Source: Suilimivivens sp045586385
GTDB lineage: Bacteria > Bacillota > Clostridia > Lachnospirales > Lachnospiraceae
Length of the DNA stretch: 64,000 bases
NCBI GenBank assembly: GCA_045586385.1
Contig: JAZNAE010000011.1
Location: forward strand, 62,001 to 126,000
Reading direction: 5' to 3'
Shown here: positions 43,225-52,164 of the stretch, in pieces
Position numbering within the stretch: position 1 is the first letter of the stretch
Layout of the letters: every line of letters starts with the position of its first letter
Notes under the pieces: generated by a model
What the model was told of the DNA's origin: nothing
What the model saw: only the letters and a program-made list of their open reading frames with translations
Database searches by the model: none
Translations under genes and position numbers: made by a program

Positions 43225-45105
43225 ATGTGCGGAATATGCGGATTCGTCTCAAAACAAGAGATGTCTTTGGAAATGTTAAGAAAAATGAATGATACCATGT
43301 ATCACCGTGGTCCCGACGACAGTGGAGAAGAAATTTTCCAAATGAAACATGGCTATCGCATAGGCCTTGCACAGCGCAGGCTTTCTATATTGGATCTGTC
43401 ATCGCTGGGGCATCAGCCAATGCATTCTGTTGATAAAAGAGTTAGCGTAATATATAATGGAGAAATCTATAATTTCAGGGAGATTAAGGAAGAACTTACG
43501 GACTATCCGTTTATTTCTGCTTGCGATACGGAAGTGATTATTGCCGCTTATTTAAAGTGGGGTATTGAATGCGTAAAGCGATTTAACGGTATGTTTGCCA
43601 TTTGTCTGTATGACAGAGAGACCGAGGAAGTTTTTCTGGTGCGTGACAGAATTGGTAAAAAACCATTGTACTATGAAATTGATGACAGCAATTTGATCTT
43701 TGCTTCAGAGATAAAGCCTCTTATGGAAAGAGAAGGGTTTTCAAAAAAGATAAAAACCGAAATTTTATCCAGATATTTATTTCAACAGTATATCAATGCA
43801 CCGGATAGTATTTTTGAAAAGGTGTACAAACTGGAGCCGGGAAGTATTCTGCGCTTTTGCTACGGGGAAGTGAAAACGTGGAAATATTGGGATGTTAAAG
43901 AAGTATATCATAAGATGCAGGAAATGCCTGTGAACGATTATCAACAGGCAAAAGAAGAATTGAAGCAATTGTTAAACAAGGCAGTAGCCTCGCGTATGAT
44001 TTCAGATGTACCGCTTGGCACCTTTTTGAGTGGAGGATATGATTCTTCATTAATAACAGCCATTGCACAAGCGAATGCAAAGGAACCGGTGAAAACTTTT
44101 TCTATCGGTTTTCATGAAGAAAGATACAATGAAGCGCTATATGCCAAAGAAGTGGCAGGGTATTTAGGAACGAATCATACGGAACTTTATGTTGATGAAA
44201 AGCAAATGTATGAGATGGTAGAAAACCTTTCGCAGTACTATGATGAACCCTTTGCCGATTCTTCACAGATTCCTTCCATGCTGGTTGCCAAGCTTGCAAA
44301 GAAGGATGTAACCGTAGCCCTTTCCGGGGATGGTGGTGATGAATTTTTCTGTGGTTATAACATTTATAAAAATATCTTACAGGCACAAAAATTGGATGTG
44401 CCGGGAAGAATGATACATGACATATGTAATTTACCCGGTTTTAAGCAAATCGGATTAGAGAATAAACTTCCCTTTAAAGTAAGAGTGATTGCGTCTAACA
44501 GAAATAATGAGACAAAAACGCAATTAAGTGCAAGCAATTACCTTGATTGTGTCCATAAGATGGTTCTTGGAGAAGGATTATCCTGCAATTACCCTATGGA
44601 AAGTATTTATCATGTGGATTCATGGCAGGTTCGCAGAATGTTACTTGATATGGATACTTATCTGCCCGGTGATATTCTGTGTAAGGTGGACCGGGCTTCC
44701 ATGAAGTATTCCCTGGAAACGAGGTGTCCGATTCTGGATAAAGATGTGATGGAGTATTCATTCCGTATCAGACATGATTTTAAATATGATAAAGAAAACA
44801 AGAAACGTATTTTAAAGGATATTGCCTATGATTATATCCCAAGGGAGCTTTTGGATAGACCGAAAGTGGGATTTGCAGTACCTTTAGATAAGTGGCTGCG
44901 TGGACCGTTAAAGGAGAGTCTCCTTTCCGTTACAAGTAAAGATTACTTGAAGAGACAAGGGATTTTTGATGCAGATTATACGTCTCGCATGGTAGAAAAT
45001 TATATACAGGTGGGGGACGGCGGACCTGCAACCGGTGCAAATTATTCGAGAATCATATGGGCTTTGTTTACGTTTCAAAAGTGGTATCATATGTATTGTG
45101 AATAA
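43225..45105 (+). CDS. asnB: Asparagine synthase-like amidotransferase, uronic-acid amidation (pair 1)
   Basis: 626-aa glutamine-dependent amidotransferase. N-terminal class II glutaminase with nucleophile Cys2 (MCGICGF) and RGPDD; C-terminal synthetase with PPi-loop SGGYDSS. Homologues in glycan loci (WbpS of P. aeruginosa, WbtH of Francisella) convert uronic acids such as GalNAcA to their amides. The UDP-GalNAcA enzymes at 36229-38531 and the flanking GT4 genes support this over asparagine synthesis. AAGGTGA precedes the ATG. Confidence 0.88.
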   Translation: MCGICGFVSKQEMSLEMLRKMNDTMYHRGPDDSGEEIFQMKHGYRIGLAQRRLSILDLSSLGHQPMHSVDKRVSVIYNGEIYNFREIKEELTDYPFISACDTEVIIAAYLKWGIECVKRFNGMFAICLYDRETEEVFLVRDRIGKKPLYYEIDDSNLIFASEIKPLMEREGFSKKIKTEILSRYLFQQYINAPDSIFEKVYKLEPGSILRFCYGEVKTWKYWDVKEVYHKMQEMPVNDYQQAKEELKQLLNKAVASRMISDVPLGTFLSGGYDSSLITAIAQANAKEPVKTFSIGFHEERYNEALYAKEVAGYLGTNHTELYVDEKQMYEMVENLSQYYDEPFADSSQIPSMLVAKLAKKDVTVALSGDGGDEFFCGYNIYKNILQAQKLDVPGRMIHDICNLPGFKQIGLENKLPFKVRVIASNRNNETKTQLSASNYLDCVHKMVLGEGLSCNYPMESIYHVDSWQVRRMLLDMDTYLPGDILCKVDRASMKYSLETRCPILDKDVMEYSFRIRHDFKYDKENKKRILKDIAYDYIPRELLDRPKVGFAVPLDKWLRGPLKESLLSVTSKDYLKRQGIFDADYTSRMVENYIQVGDGGPATGANYSRIIWALFTFQKWYHMYCE

Positions 45106-45119
45106 GGATGGAGAGAAAG

Positions 45120-46229
45120 ATGCGTATTGCCATGATGATAGCTTCGCTGAGAAAAGGCGGTGCGGAACGTGTTATGGCCAATTTGGCGGATTTTTTCGTC
45201 GGACATGGTCATGAAGTGATATTGGTAACCCAGTACGAGAAAGAAAATGAGTATTTAGTTAATCCAAAAGTAAACCGTATTCTTTGTGAACTGACAAAAG
45301 AAGAACTTACAGACAACCGGATTGTTAATTTTTGCAGACGTTTTTTGAAATTACGGGGTATTTGGAAAAGCCAAAAACCGGATGTGATTCTTTCCTTTAT
45401 CGGAAAAAACAACATTATGACTATCATGACGTCAAGATTATTGAATATACCGGTAGCTGTTTCTGTAAGAGCGGAGCCGGGCGAGGAATATCCCGGAACT
45501 TTCATGCGCCTGTTGGCACGTAATTTGTTTCGGTTTGCCGATAAAGTGATTCTTCAGACAAAGGAATGCTTTGCTTTTTTCCCTTCAGGGGTGCAAAAAA
45601 AGGCTGTTATTCTCAGAAACCCTGTAAGTGATCAGTTCTTTAAAGAAAGATACGAAGGTGAACGGGAAAAAGTCATAGTGGCAGTGGGAAGAGTGGATGA
45701 AAACAAGAATCATGAGATGCTCATCCGTGCATTTGCCGGTATTGCGGAGGAATATCCGGACTATAAAGTGGTTGTTTATGGCGAAGGTGAATCCAGAGGC
45801 AAATTGCTGGAACTGGTAAAAGAATATAAACTCACGGAACGTATATTGTTGCCGGGGAGCATTGACAATGTTTCTGAAGCTATTTACAAAACACGTGTTT
45901 TTGTATTGACGTCGAATTCTGAAGGTGTTCCTAATACATTGATTGAAGCAATGGCAATGGGACTTACTGTGATCTCAACAGACTGTCCCTGCGGCGGTCC
46001 GGGAGAACTGATTGAGGATGGAAAAAATGGTATTTTAACCCCGGTAGGTGACGTGAGGAAATTGCAAGAAAAATTGCAAAAAACGCTAAATGACTTGCAA
46101 TATTCCGACGGGTTGGGGAGAGAAGCAAAAAAAACGAGTGATATTTTTAGGTGTGATAACGTTTGCAGGGAATGGGAAAAAGAATTGCAAGCACTTATGT
46201 GTAAAAACAAACATAACGCTGAAAAATAA
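45120..46229 (+). CDS. GT4 glycosyltransferase, PglH/PglJ-like (pair 2)
   Basis: 369-aa paralogue of the gene at 42088 with the same RKGGAERV start, donor site EGVPNTLIE and STDCPCGG. ATG 45120 follows GGAGAG by 4 bases; ATG 45108 has no proper ribosome site. It lies between the two asparagine synthase homologues, completing a GT4-AsnB-GT4-AsnB order. It probably adds a second residue of the same type. Confidence 0.88.
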   Translation: MRIAMMIASLRKGGAERVMANLADFFVGHGHEVILVTQYEKENEYLVNPKVNRILCELTKEELTDNRIVNFCRRFLKLRGIWKSQKPDVILSFIGKNNIMTIMTSRLLNIPVAVSVRAEPGEEYPGTFMRLLARNLFRFADKVILQTKECFAFFPSGVQKKAVILRNPVSDQFFKERYEGEREKVIVAVGRVDENKNHEMLIRAFAGIAEEYPDYKVVVYGEGESRGKLLELVKEYKLTERILLPGSIDNVSEAIYKTRVFVLTSNSEGVPNTLIEAMAMGLTVISTDCPCGGPGELIEDGKNGILTPVGDVRKLQEKLQKTLNDLQYSDGLGREAKKTSDIFRCDNVCREWEKELQALMCKNKHNAEK

Positions 46230-46270
46230 AGGGATTTTAAAAGAATAAACCTTTGTGGGAGAATAAATAT

Positions 46271-48157
46271 ATGTGCGGCATAGCAGGGTTTTGCAATCTA
46301 AATTGCGATAAAATAAAAAATATAGAAAAAATGAAGGAAAGAATGTTTCATAGAGGGCCGGATGCCGGGGGAAGTTTTTTTTCTGAAGACGGAAATGTGA
46401 CCTTCGGACACCGCAGACTTTCTATTGTTGACTTATCCGATAATGGTGCACAGCCCATGATTTCGAACAGTGCACGCTATGTAATTGCATTTAATGGCGA
46501 AATCTATAATTATAAAAAAATTGCAAATAAATTACTGGAAGAGAAAAGAGTGAAAGCTTTTCGCAGTACTTCTGATACAGAAGTGCTTCTGGAAGCATTT
46601 GAAGCATACGGAGTAAAGGAAACGATTTCCCTCTGTAAAGGGATGTTTGCCATCGCATTATACGATCAAAAAGAACACGTGTTATACTTGGTGCGTGACA
46701 GAGTGGGCGAAAAGCCGCTTTATTACGGACAGGTAAGGGAGGGGTTTGTGTTTGCCTCAGACATCGGATCCCTTGCTGTGCTGGACGGATTTGACAACCC
46801 CATTAACAAGGCGGTATTGGATTTGTATTTTGTGCACGGATATATTCCTGCACCCTATTCTATCTATGAAAAAATCTACAAATTAGAGCCGGGATGCATT
46901 GCAAAAATTAAATTACCATTTAATAAGTTGAGCGATATTGAGATAGAAATCTACTGGTCCATGAAGGAAGCAGCCTGCCGGGGACAGAACAACCTGTTTC
47001 AAGGGTCTGCTACAGAAGCGGCAGATGAACTGGAACGTTTATTAAAGGATTCGATTGCAGAACAGATGGTGGCTGATGTTCCGGTAGGTGCTTTTCTTTC
47101 CGCAGGTATTGACAGCAGTACAGTGGTAGCACTGATGCAATCTTTAAATAAAGGAAAAGTAAAAAGCTTTACTATAGGAATGGAAGATAAAGAATATAAT
47201 GAAGCAACTTATGCGAAGGAGATAGCAGAGCATCTGGGCACACAGCATACGGAACTTTATATTACCGACAAGGATGCAAAAGAAGTGATTCCAAAGCTGG
47301 GTTATATGTTTGGAGAACCCTTTGCGGATTCTTCGCAGATTCCCACCTATCTGGTAAGCAAAATGACCAGGGAGCATGTGACCGTATCCTTAAGCGGCGA
47401 CGGTGGTGATGAATTGTTCTGTGGATATACTTCTTATGTATCTGTGGAACGAATTTGGAATAAGATGAAAAACATACCGTATTTCATTAGGAAACCGGTA
47501 AGCGGGCTGGTACTTCACAGTCCTCTTAAAAATCACCCGATTTATAAGGTGAAAGGGAAACTGCTTGCAGCCAAAGGACCTGCAGACTTATACATTTGTT
47601 CCAACGAGACAGAACCTCTTGCAAGAAATTTAAGTCTTTATCATGAAGAAATTCCTTATAAGCATAATGAATATAAGGAAGGCTTCTTAAAGGAAACTAA
47701 CCATAATATTATGCTTATGGATATGCTGATGTATCATCCGGATGATATCTTGGTGAAGGTAGACCGTGCGGCTATGGCGGTGTCATTGGAAACCAGAGTG
47801 CCAATGCTGGATAAGGATGTGGTCGAATTTGCGTGGACGCTACCTATTGATTATGAGCGTGGAGATGGTGTTGGCAAGAAGGTGCTGCGGGATGTTCTTT
47901 ACCGCTATGTGCCCAAGGAAATGATGGAACGTCCCAAAAAGGGTTTTTCCATACCCATAGATAAGTGGCTTCGTGAACCACAGCTGCGCGGATGGGCAGA
48001 AACCCTGATAGACAGAAAAACATTGGTACAGCAGGGTATTCTTGACGTTGATGTAGTATGGAAGATGTGGACGGATTTCATTGAGAGAGGAGAATGGCGT
48101 ATCCAAATATGGTACATTTTAATGTTCCAGGAGTGGATGCTTCGCAGAGCAGTATGA
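46271..48157 (+). CDS. asnB: Asparagine synthase-like amidotransferase, uronic-acid amidation (pair 2)
   Basis: 628-aa paralogue of the gene at 43225. The start is set at ATG 46271, because the glutaminase needs Cys as residue 2 (MCGIAGF); an in-frame start six codons upstream would bury it. GGGAGA lies 8 bases before. Glutaminase motif RGPDAGG. The PPi-loop reads SAGIDSS rather than SGG, a variant to note. It ends in a 4-base ATGA overlap with the GT11 gene. It likely amidates a second uronic acid. Confidence 0.88.
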   Translation: MCGIAGFCNLNCDKIKNIEKMKERMFHRGPDAGGSFFSEDGNVTFGHRRLSIVDLSDNGAQPMISNSARYVIAFNGEIYNYKKIANKLLEEKRVKAFRSTSDTEVLLEAFEAYGVKETISLCKGMFAIALYDQKEHVLYLVRDRVGEKPLYYGQVREGFVFASDIGSLAVLDGFDNPINKAVLDLYFVHGYIPAPYSIYEKIYKLEPGCIAKIKLPFNKLSDIEIEIYWSMKEAACRGQNNLFQGSATEAADELERLLKDSIAEQMVADVPVGAFLSAGIDSSTVVALMQSLNKGKVKSFTIGMEDKEYNEATYAKEIAEHLGTQHTELYITDKDAKEVIPKLGYMFGEPFADSSQIPTYLVSKMTREHVTVSLSGDGGDELFCGYTSYVSVERIWNKMKNIPYFIRKPVSGLVLHSPLKNHPIYKVKGKLLAAKGPADLYICSNETEPLARNLSLYHEEIPYKHNEYKEGFLKETNHNIMLMDMLMYHPDDILVKVDRAAMAVSLETRVPMLDKDVVEFAWTLPIDYERGDGVGKKVLRDVLYRYVPKEMMERPKKGFSIPIDKWLREPQLRGWAETLIDRKTLVQQGILDVDVVWKMWTDFIERGEWRIQIWYILMFQEWMLRRAV

Positions 48158-49122
48158 ATATAATCAGAATGTCCGGCGGACTGGGGAACCAGATGTTTCA
48201 GTACGCACTGTACAGGAAACTGTGTTCCATGGGAAAAGAAGTAAAATTTGATGATATTAATGAATACAGACATGATAATGCAAGGCCGATTATGCTTTCC
48301 GTGTTTGGGATTGATATACCCAGAGCTTCGTGGGATGAAATTAATGCATTTACGGATGGTTCTATGGAACTTGTAAAGAGAATCAGAAGAGGCCTTTTCG
48401 GAAGAAAAGTGATTGAATATGTCGAAGAGGGCTTTTATGATCCCAAGGTACTCTCTTTTGAAAATATGTATCTGCGCGGTGGTTTCCAGAGCGACAAGTA
48501 TTTTGCTGATCTTGAAGAGGAGATAAGGTCGGCATACCGGTTTCCAAATCTTGAAACCATGCATCTTCCCGACAAATTGTATCAGGTGACAAATGAGTGT
48601 ATGGAGCAGATTGAAAATACCATGTCTGTGAGCATCCATATGCGCAGAAGCGATTCCAGAGAGGATGAAGAACTTTATGAAGGCATCTGCACGGAGAAGT
48701 ACTATGAAGGTGCGGTGCGCTTTATACAGGAACGTTATCCGGATGCTGTTTTTTACATATTCAGTAATGAGCCCAAATGGGTGAAAAGCTGGGTGGATAA
48801 TCTTGTGGCAAGCCGGAAAACGGAAGATATGACACCACAGGAAGCGCAGGCACTGGAACAAAAATTTGTCATGGTGGAAGCCAATACAGAATACACCGGG
48901 TATCTGGATATGCAGTTGATGACAAGGTGTAAGCATAATATTATATCCAATTCCTGCTTTAGCTGGTGGGGAGCATGGCTGAATAATAACCCGGACAAGA
49001 TTGTGATTGCACCGGATCGATGGAAAAATAATATAGAAAATGACGATATTTATTCGGTTGGTATGGTGCTGATTAATGATAAGGGACGGGTGAACCGGAC
49101 CGTGAAAAAGGAAGAGCGATGA
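48154..49122 (+). CDS. GT11 alpha-1,2-fucosyltransferase-like (first of tandem pair)
   Basis: 322-aa GT11 enzyme with N-terminal GGLGNQMFQYALY and motif I HMRRSD (H-x-R-R-x-D), the GDP-fucose-binding signature; C-terminal SNSCFSWWGAWL is also diagnostic. It transfers fucose (or another GDP-6-deoxyhexose) in alpha-1,2 linkage. ATG 48154 overlaps the previous stop (ATGA); a longer open frame upstream has no family similarity. GDP-fucose synthesis genes are not in the window. Confidence 0.92.
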   Translation: MNIIRMSGGLGNQMFQYALYRKLCSMGKEVKFDDINEYRHDNARPIMLSVFGIDIPRASWDEINAFTDGSMELVKRIRRGLFGRKVIEYVEEGFYDPKVLSFENMYLRGGFQSDKYFADLEEEIRSAYRFPNLETMHLPDKLYQVTNECMEQIENTMSVSIHMRRSDSREDEELYEGICTEKYYEGAVRFIQERYPDAVFYIFSNEPKWVKSWVDNLVASRKTEDMTPQEAQALEQKFVMVEANTEYTGYLDMQLMTRCKHNIISNSCFSWWGAWLNNNPDKIVIAPDRWKNNIENDDIYSVGMVLINDKGRVNRTVKKEER

Positions 49123-50042
49123 TTATTATCAGAATGACCGGCGGACTGGGCAATCAGATGTTCCAGTATGCCTTGTATTTGAAATTAAAAGCCATGGGCA
49201 GAGACGTCAAGTTTGATGATGTGACGGAATATGAATTATCAAATGCCAGACCTATTATGCTGTGGGCATTCGGCATCGATTATCCCAAGGCAACAGAGGA
49301 TGAAATCAACCGGATAACCGACGGTTTTTTGTATTTATCCCATAGAATCAGGAGAAAACTTTTTGGCAGGAAATCCCTGGAATATATGGAGAGCAGCTGC
49401 AACTTTGATGAGCAGATACTGAGGAAGGATACTGCGTATCTGACAGGGTATTTTCAGACAGAGAAGTATTTTAAAGATATAGAGAGTTCGGTGCGTAAAG
49501 CCTTTGCGTTTCAGCCGGTTATCTTTGAAAAAATTGATGAGAAGCTGAAAGAAAAAATAATTGCATATGAGAAAGAAATTGATGATGCCTTACCAGTCAG
49601 CATTCATATCCGAAGGGGCGATTATCTGGAAAGCAGTGAAGTATACGGTGGGAATTGCACAGAGGCTTACTATGAAAGTGCGATTAAGCAGATAAAACAA
49701 AAGTTTTCCCGTGCCACTTTTTTTGTGTTCAGTAATGATGATGTGTGGACGGAGAAATGGTGTAAAGAGCAGGAGATACGCCATGGAATGCGTTTTGTGC
49801 CGGTGACGGATACACCGGAAGAACTGGGTTATCTGGACATGTATCTGATGAGCAGATGCGGACATCATATTATCGCCAATTCCAGTTTCAGCTGGTGGGG
49901 AGCATGGATGAGCCAAAATCCCGAAAAAACAGTGATAGCCCCTGCTAAGTGGTTTAACAATCAGGAATGCTATGATATCTATACAAAAGAAATGATAAAA
50001 ATTTCTCCGGAAGGAATGATTGCAGAAGATGTCACAAAGTGA
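49119..50042 (+). CDS. GT11 alpha-1,2-fucosyltransferase-like (second of tandem pair)
   Basis: 307-aa GT11 enzyme, close paralogue of the one before (shared GGLGNQMFQYALY, KFDDVTEYE/NARPIML, ANSSFSWWGAW). Motif I is HIRRGD, complete. Starts in a 4-base ATGA overlap, with AAGGAAG upstream. The pair looks like a tandem duplication, with acceptor specificities that may have diverged. Confidence 0.92.
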   Translation: MIIIRMTGGLGNQMFQYALYLKLKAMGRDVKFDDVTEYELSNARPIMLWAFGIDYPKATEDEINRITDGFLYLSHRIRRKLFGRKSLEYMESSCNFDEQILRKDTAYLTGYFQTEKYFKDIESSVRKAFAFQPVIFEKIDEKLKEKIIAYEKEIDDALPVSIHIRRGDYLESSEVYGGNCTEAYYESAIKQIKQKFSRATFFVFSNDDVWTEKWCKEQEIRHGMRFVPVTDTPEELGYLDMYLMSRCGHHIIANSSFSWWGAWMSQNPEKTVIAPAKWFNNQECYDIYTKEMIKISPEGMIAEDVTK

Positions 50043-51036
50043 AAAATTAATCTCAGTAATAGTAACTGCATATAACATCGAAAAGTATCTTCCCGGATGT
50101 ATGGACAGTCTTCTTCGCCAAACATATTCTAATTTGGAGATTATTGTAGTGGATGACGGTTCTGTAGACGAAACCGGCAGGATATGTGATGAATATGCTG
50201 CTAAAAGTGAGAACATAAAGGTGATTCACAAGGAAAACGGTGGTCCCTCCGCAGCAAGAAATGCAGGACTTAAGATAGCCGGCGGAGAATATATTGGATA
50301 TGTGGACGGGGATGACTGGATAGAGCCTGACATGTATCAGGATATGCTAAAGGCATGTGAGGATACCGGTGCCCAGATTGCCATCTGCACCTATAGACAG
50401 GTGGGAAAAGGGAGTGAAGAGATTTATCCTACCGGAAATGTGATTGAACTTTCAAGGGATGAGGCGATGGATTGGTATATCAGCGGACATCCGCAATACC
50501 ATATTTATCATTCTGTTTGGAGTAAGCTTTTTGGGAGAGAAATTATTAAGGATATTGCCTTTCAGGAAGGCCGGAAATCCGAAGATATCATGTATACCAC
50601 ATGGGCGCTTACCAAGGCCTCAAAGTGTGTGTTTTTAGATACGCCTTATTATAATTATAGGATGGACCGGGAAGACAGCGTCATGCATACGCAGGTGGGT
50701 GAAAGACGGTTCCGCGACGAAATTCCTTTTTGGAAAGAACAGATGGGATATTTGGAAGGAATCGGAATGCACGAACTTGTGGGGAAAGCTTCCTATGAGT
50801 TTTATAAACGGATGTTGTATTACTATATCGATTTCAGGCAAAGCGGCATGAAAAAGCAGGCTACGGAATTGGCAAGCCTGATAAAAGGTGAAAGAACAAA
50901 GATAGATAAAATTTATGGTAAATCATTTGTAAAAACCGGTGATAAAGTGCGCATGAAGGTGTTTTTGCTTAGTCCCGGACTGTATTACCGAATTGTAAGG
51001 ATATATGATAGACTTATTATTCCATTAAGACAATGA
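50029..51036 (+). CDS. GT2 glycosyltransferase, last gene of module 1
   Basis: 335-aa GT-A transferase of family 2. The start VIVTAYNIEKYL, VDDGSVDETG, NGGPSAARNAG and the metal motif DGDD (in YVDGDDWIEP, about residue 92) are complete. The C-terminal part is an acceptor domain without membrane helices. It overlaps the GT11 gene by 14 bases and is followed 3 bases later by a terminator, closing the 35-kb array. Confidence 0.9.
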   Translation: MSQSEKLISVIVTAYNIEKYLPGCMDSLLRQTYSNLEIIVVDDGSVDETGRICDEYAAKSENIKVIHKENGGPSAARNAGLKIAGGEYIGYVDGDDWIEPDMYQDMLKACEDTGAQIAICTYRQVGKGSEEIYPTGNVIELSRDEAMDWYISGHPQYHIYHSVWSKLFGREIIKDIAFQEGRKSEDIMYTTWALTKASKCVFLDTPYYNYRMDREDSVMHTQVGERRFRDEIPFWKEQMGYLEGIGMHELVGKASYEFYKRMLYYYIDFRQSGMKKQATELASLIKGERTKIDKIYGKSFVKTGDKVRMKVFLLSPGLYYRIVRIYDRLIIPLRQ

Positions 51037-51039
51037 TAT

Positions 51040-51072
51040 AAAGGCGTTTGCGAAGTTTTCGCAAGCGCCTTT
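51040..51072 (+). terminator. Terminator closing module 1, shared with the convergent SGNH gene
   Basis: A 14-bp stem with one G-U pair (51040-51053 with 51059-51072) and loop AGTTT, between convergent genes; its right arm reaches the stop codon of the minus-strand gene. T-tracts are short, but stem strength is high. Confidence 0.85.
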
Positions 51073-52132
51073 ACTCATAGATGCTATCATAATCATAAGT
51101 GTTATAAAATGCATATTCCTTACTTATTATTTCTTTATAATTCTCTTTGGTCACGAGTCCTACATCTTCAGAAATCCAATTTAATATCTTGGAATTAATT
51201 TCACTCCTGTAATGCATAGGGTCACTGTAATTGTTAACGTTGCAAATGATATCATACTGATCAAAAAAATTATAGAGCTTTACGTTGGGACATTGAAGTA
51301 ATAGTTCCGTGGCCGTCTGCTCGGCAGCCAGTTGTTTTTCAAATGTTTTTTCCAGTTTCATGGCATCCCAATAGCAAATGCTGTAGGGAGAGTAAAAAAT
51401 ATAAAAGGTGACATCCGGGTACCGGTTAATCAGGGCGATAAAGTTATCGGTAATTGTTTTCCGGACATTTTCATCATCCGCTTCGGTATAAGTATCGTTC
51501 TGTGTAGGAACAAGAGAGTCCCTGTTATAAGAACCTAAGATGGCATCCAGTCCACACTCCCGTTCCCAGGAAGAGTATTCGTCCATAGTGGTGCTGCCGC
51601 TACCTGAGAGGGTCATGGAAAGTACGGGCATCATTCCATGGTAAAGGATGGATTTATTGAAAAGATAGGAAACGTCATTCAAGGGATTGTTATCATAAAG
51701 ATAAGCAGGATATCCTTCATACTGTTCCCAATCAGATGCACGTAAAAGCCCGTTGTAATCCAGTGTCCAAAGAACGGTACCTACTGAATCGTTGCGGGAA
51801 AGCGCACGCGCTAAGTTTTGCATAATTTCCTGATAACCGGCACCGGGAAAGGGCTGTTTGATGGAGTGCGTTCCAAATAATGCATCAAACTCGCTTGGAC
51901 TAAAGTTTTGTGACATAGAGGTGCCGGTGATAATGGCATCGCAATCAAAATGGCGGTTAATGCCGTCATTAATGTATCTTTCCTCATATAGGCGATAGGA
52001 AAGAAAGGGAAGCGGCTTGTGATAGTGAAAATAAGGGTCAATAATGATGACGATGATGGCCACCAAAAACAAACATGCTGCTAAAGAAAGCAAGCATTTC
52101 AAAAACCATTTTTTTGCAGATTGTTCGTTCAT
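51071..52132 (-). CDS. SGNH-like partner of the MBOAT O-acyltransferase (AlgJ/DltD-like)
   Basis: 353-aa protein with an N-terminal membrane anchor (residues 10-33) and an outer SGNH-hydrolase-like domain: block I GTSMSQNF around residue 70 and block V D-P-M-H (SDPMHYRSE, about residue 311). AlgJ, AlgX, PatB and DltD proteins of this kind move an acyl group from a membrane O-acyltransferase to the polysaccharide. The MBOAT gene lies 32 bases upstream on the same strand. The family assignment is by motif and context. Confidence 0.75.
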   Translation of the reverse strand: MNEQSAKKWFLKCLLSLAACLFLVAIIVIIIDPYFHYHKPLPFLSYRLYEERYINDGINRHFDCDAIITGTSMSQNFSPSEFDALFGTHSIKQPFPGAGYQEIMQNLARALSRNDSVGTVLWTLDYNGLLRASDWEQYEGYPAYLYDNNPLNDVSYLFNKSILYHGMMPVLSMTLSGSGSTTMDEYSSWERECGLDAILGSYNRDSLVPTQNDTYTEADDENVRKTITDNFIALINRYPDVTFYIFYSPYSICYWDAMKLEKTFEKQLAAEQTATELLLQCPNVKLYNFFDQYDIICNVNNYSDPMHYRSEINSKILNWISEDVGLVTKENYKEIISKEYAFYNTYDYDSIYE

Positions 52133-52164
52133 TTCCGGTCACCTACCTTTCCATTCTGATTCTT

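Noticed and set aside
43225..48157. Housekeeping asparagine synthesis by the two AsnB proteins
   Set aside because: Two copies interleaved with glycosyltransferases and behind UDP-uronate enzymes fit sugar amidation better; housekeeping use is not excluded.
47905..48936. Minus-strand open frame of 343 codons
   Set aside because: Antisense to the AsnB and GT11 genes, both with clear catalytic motifs; no promoter or ribosome site found.
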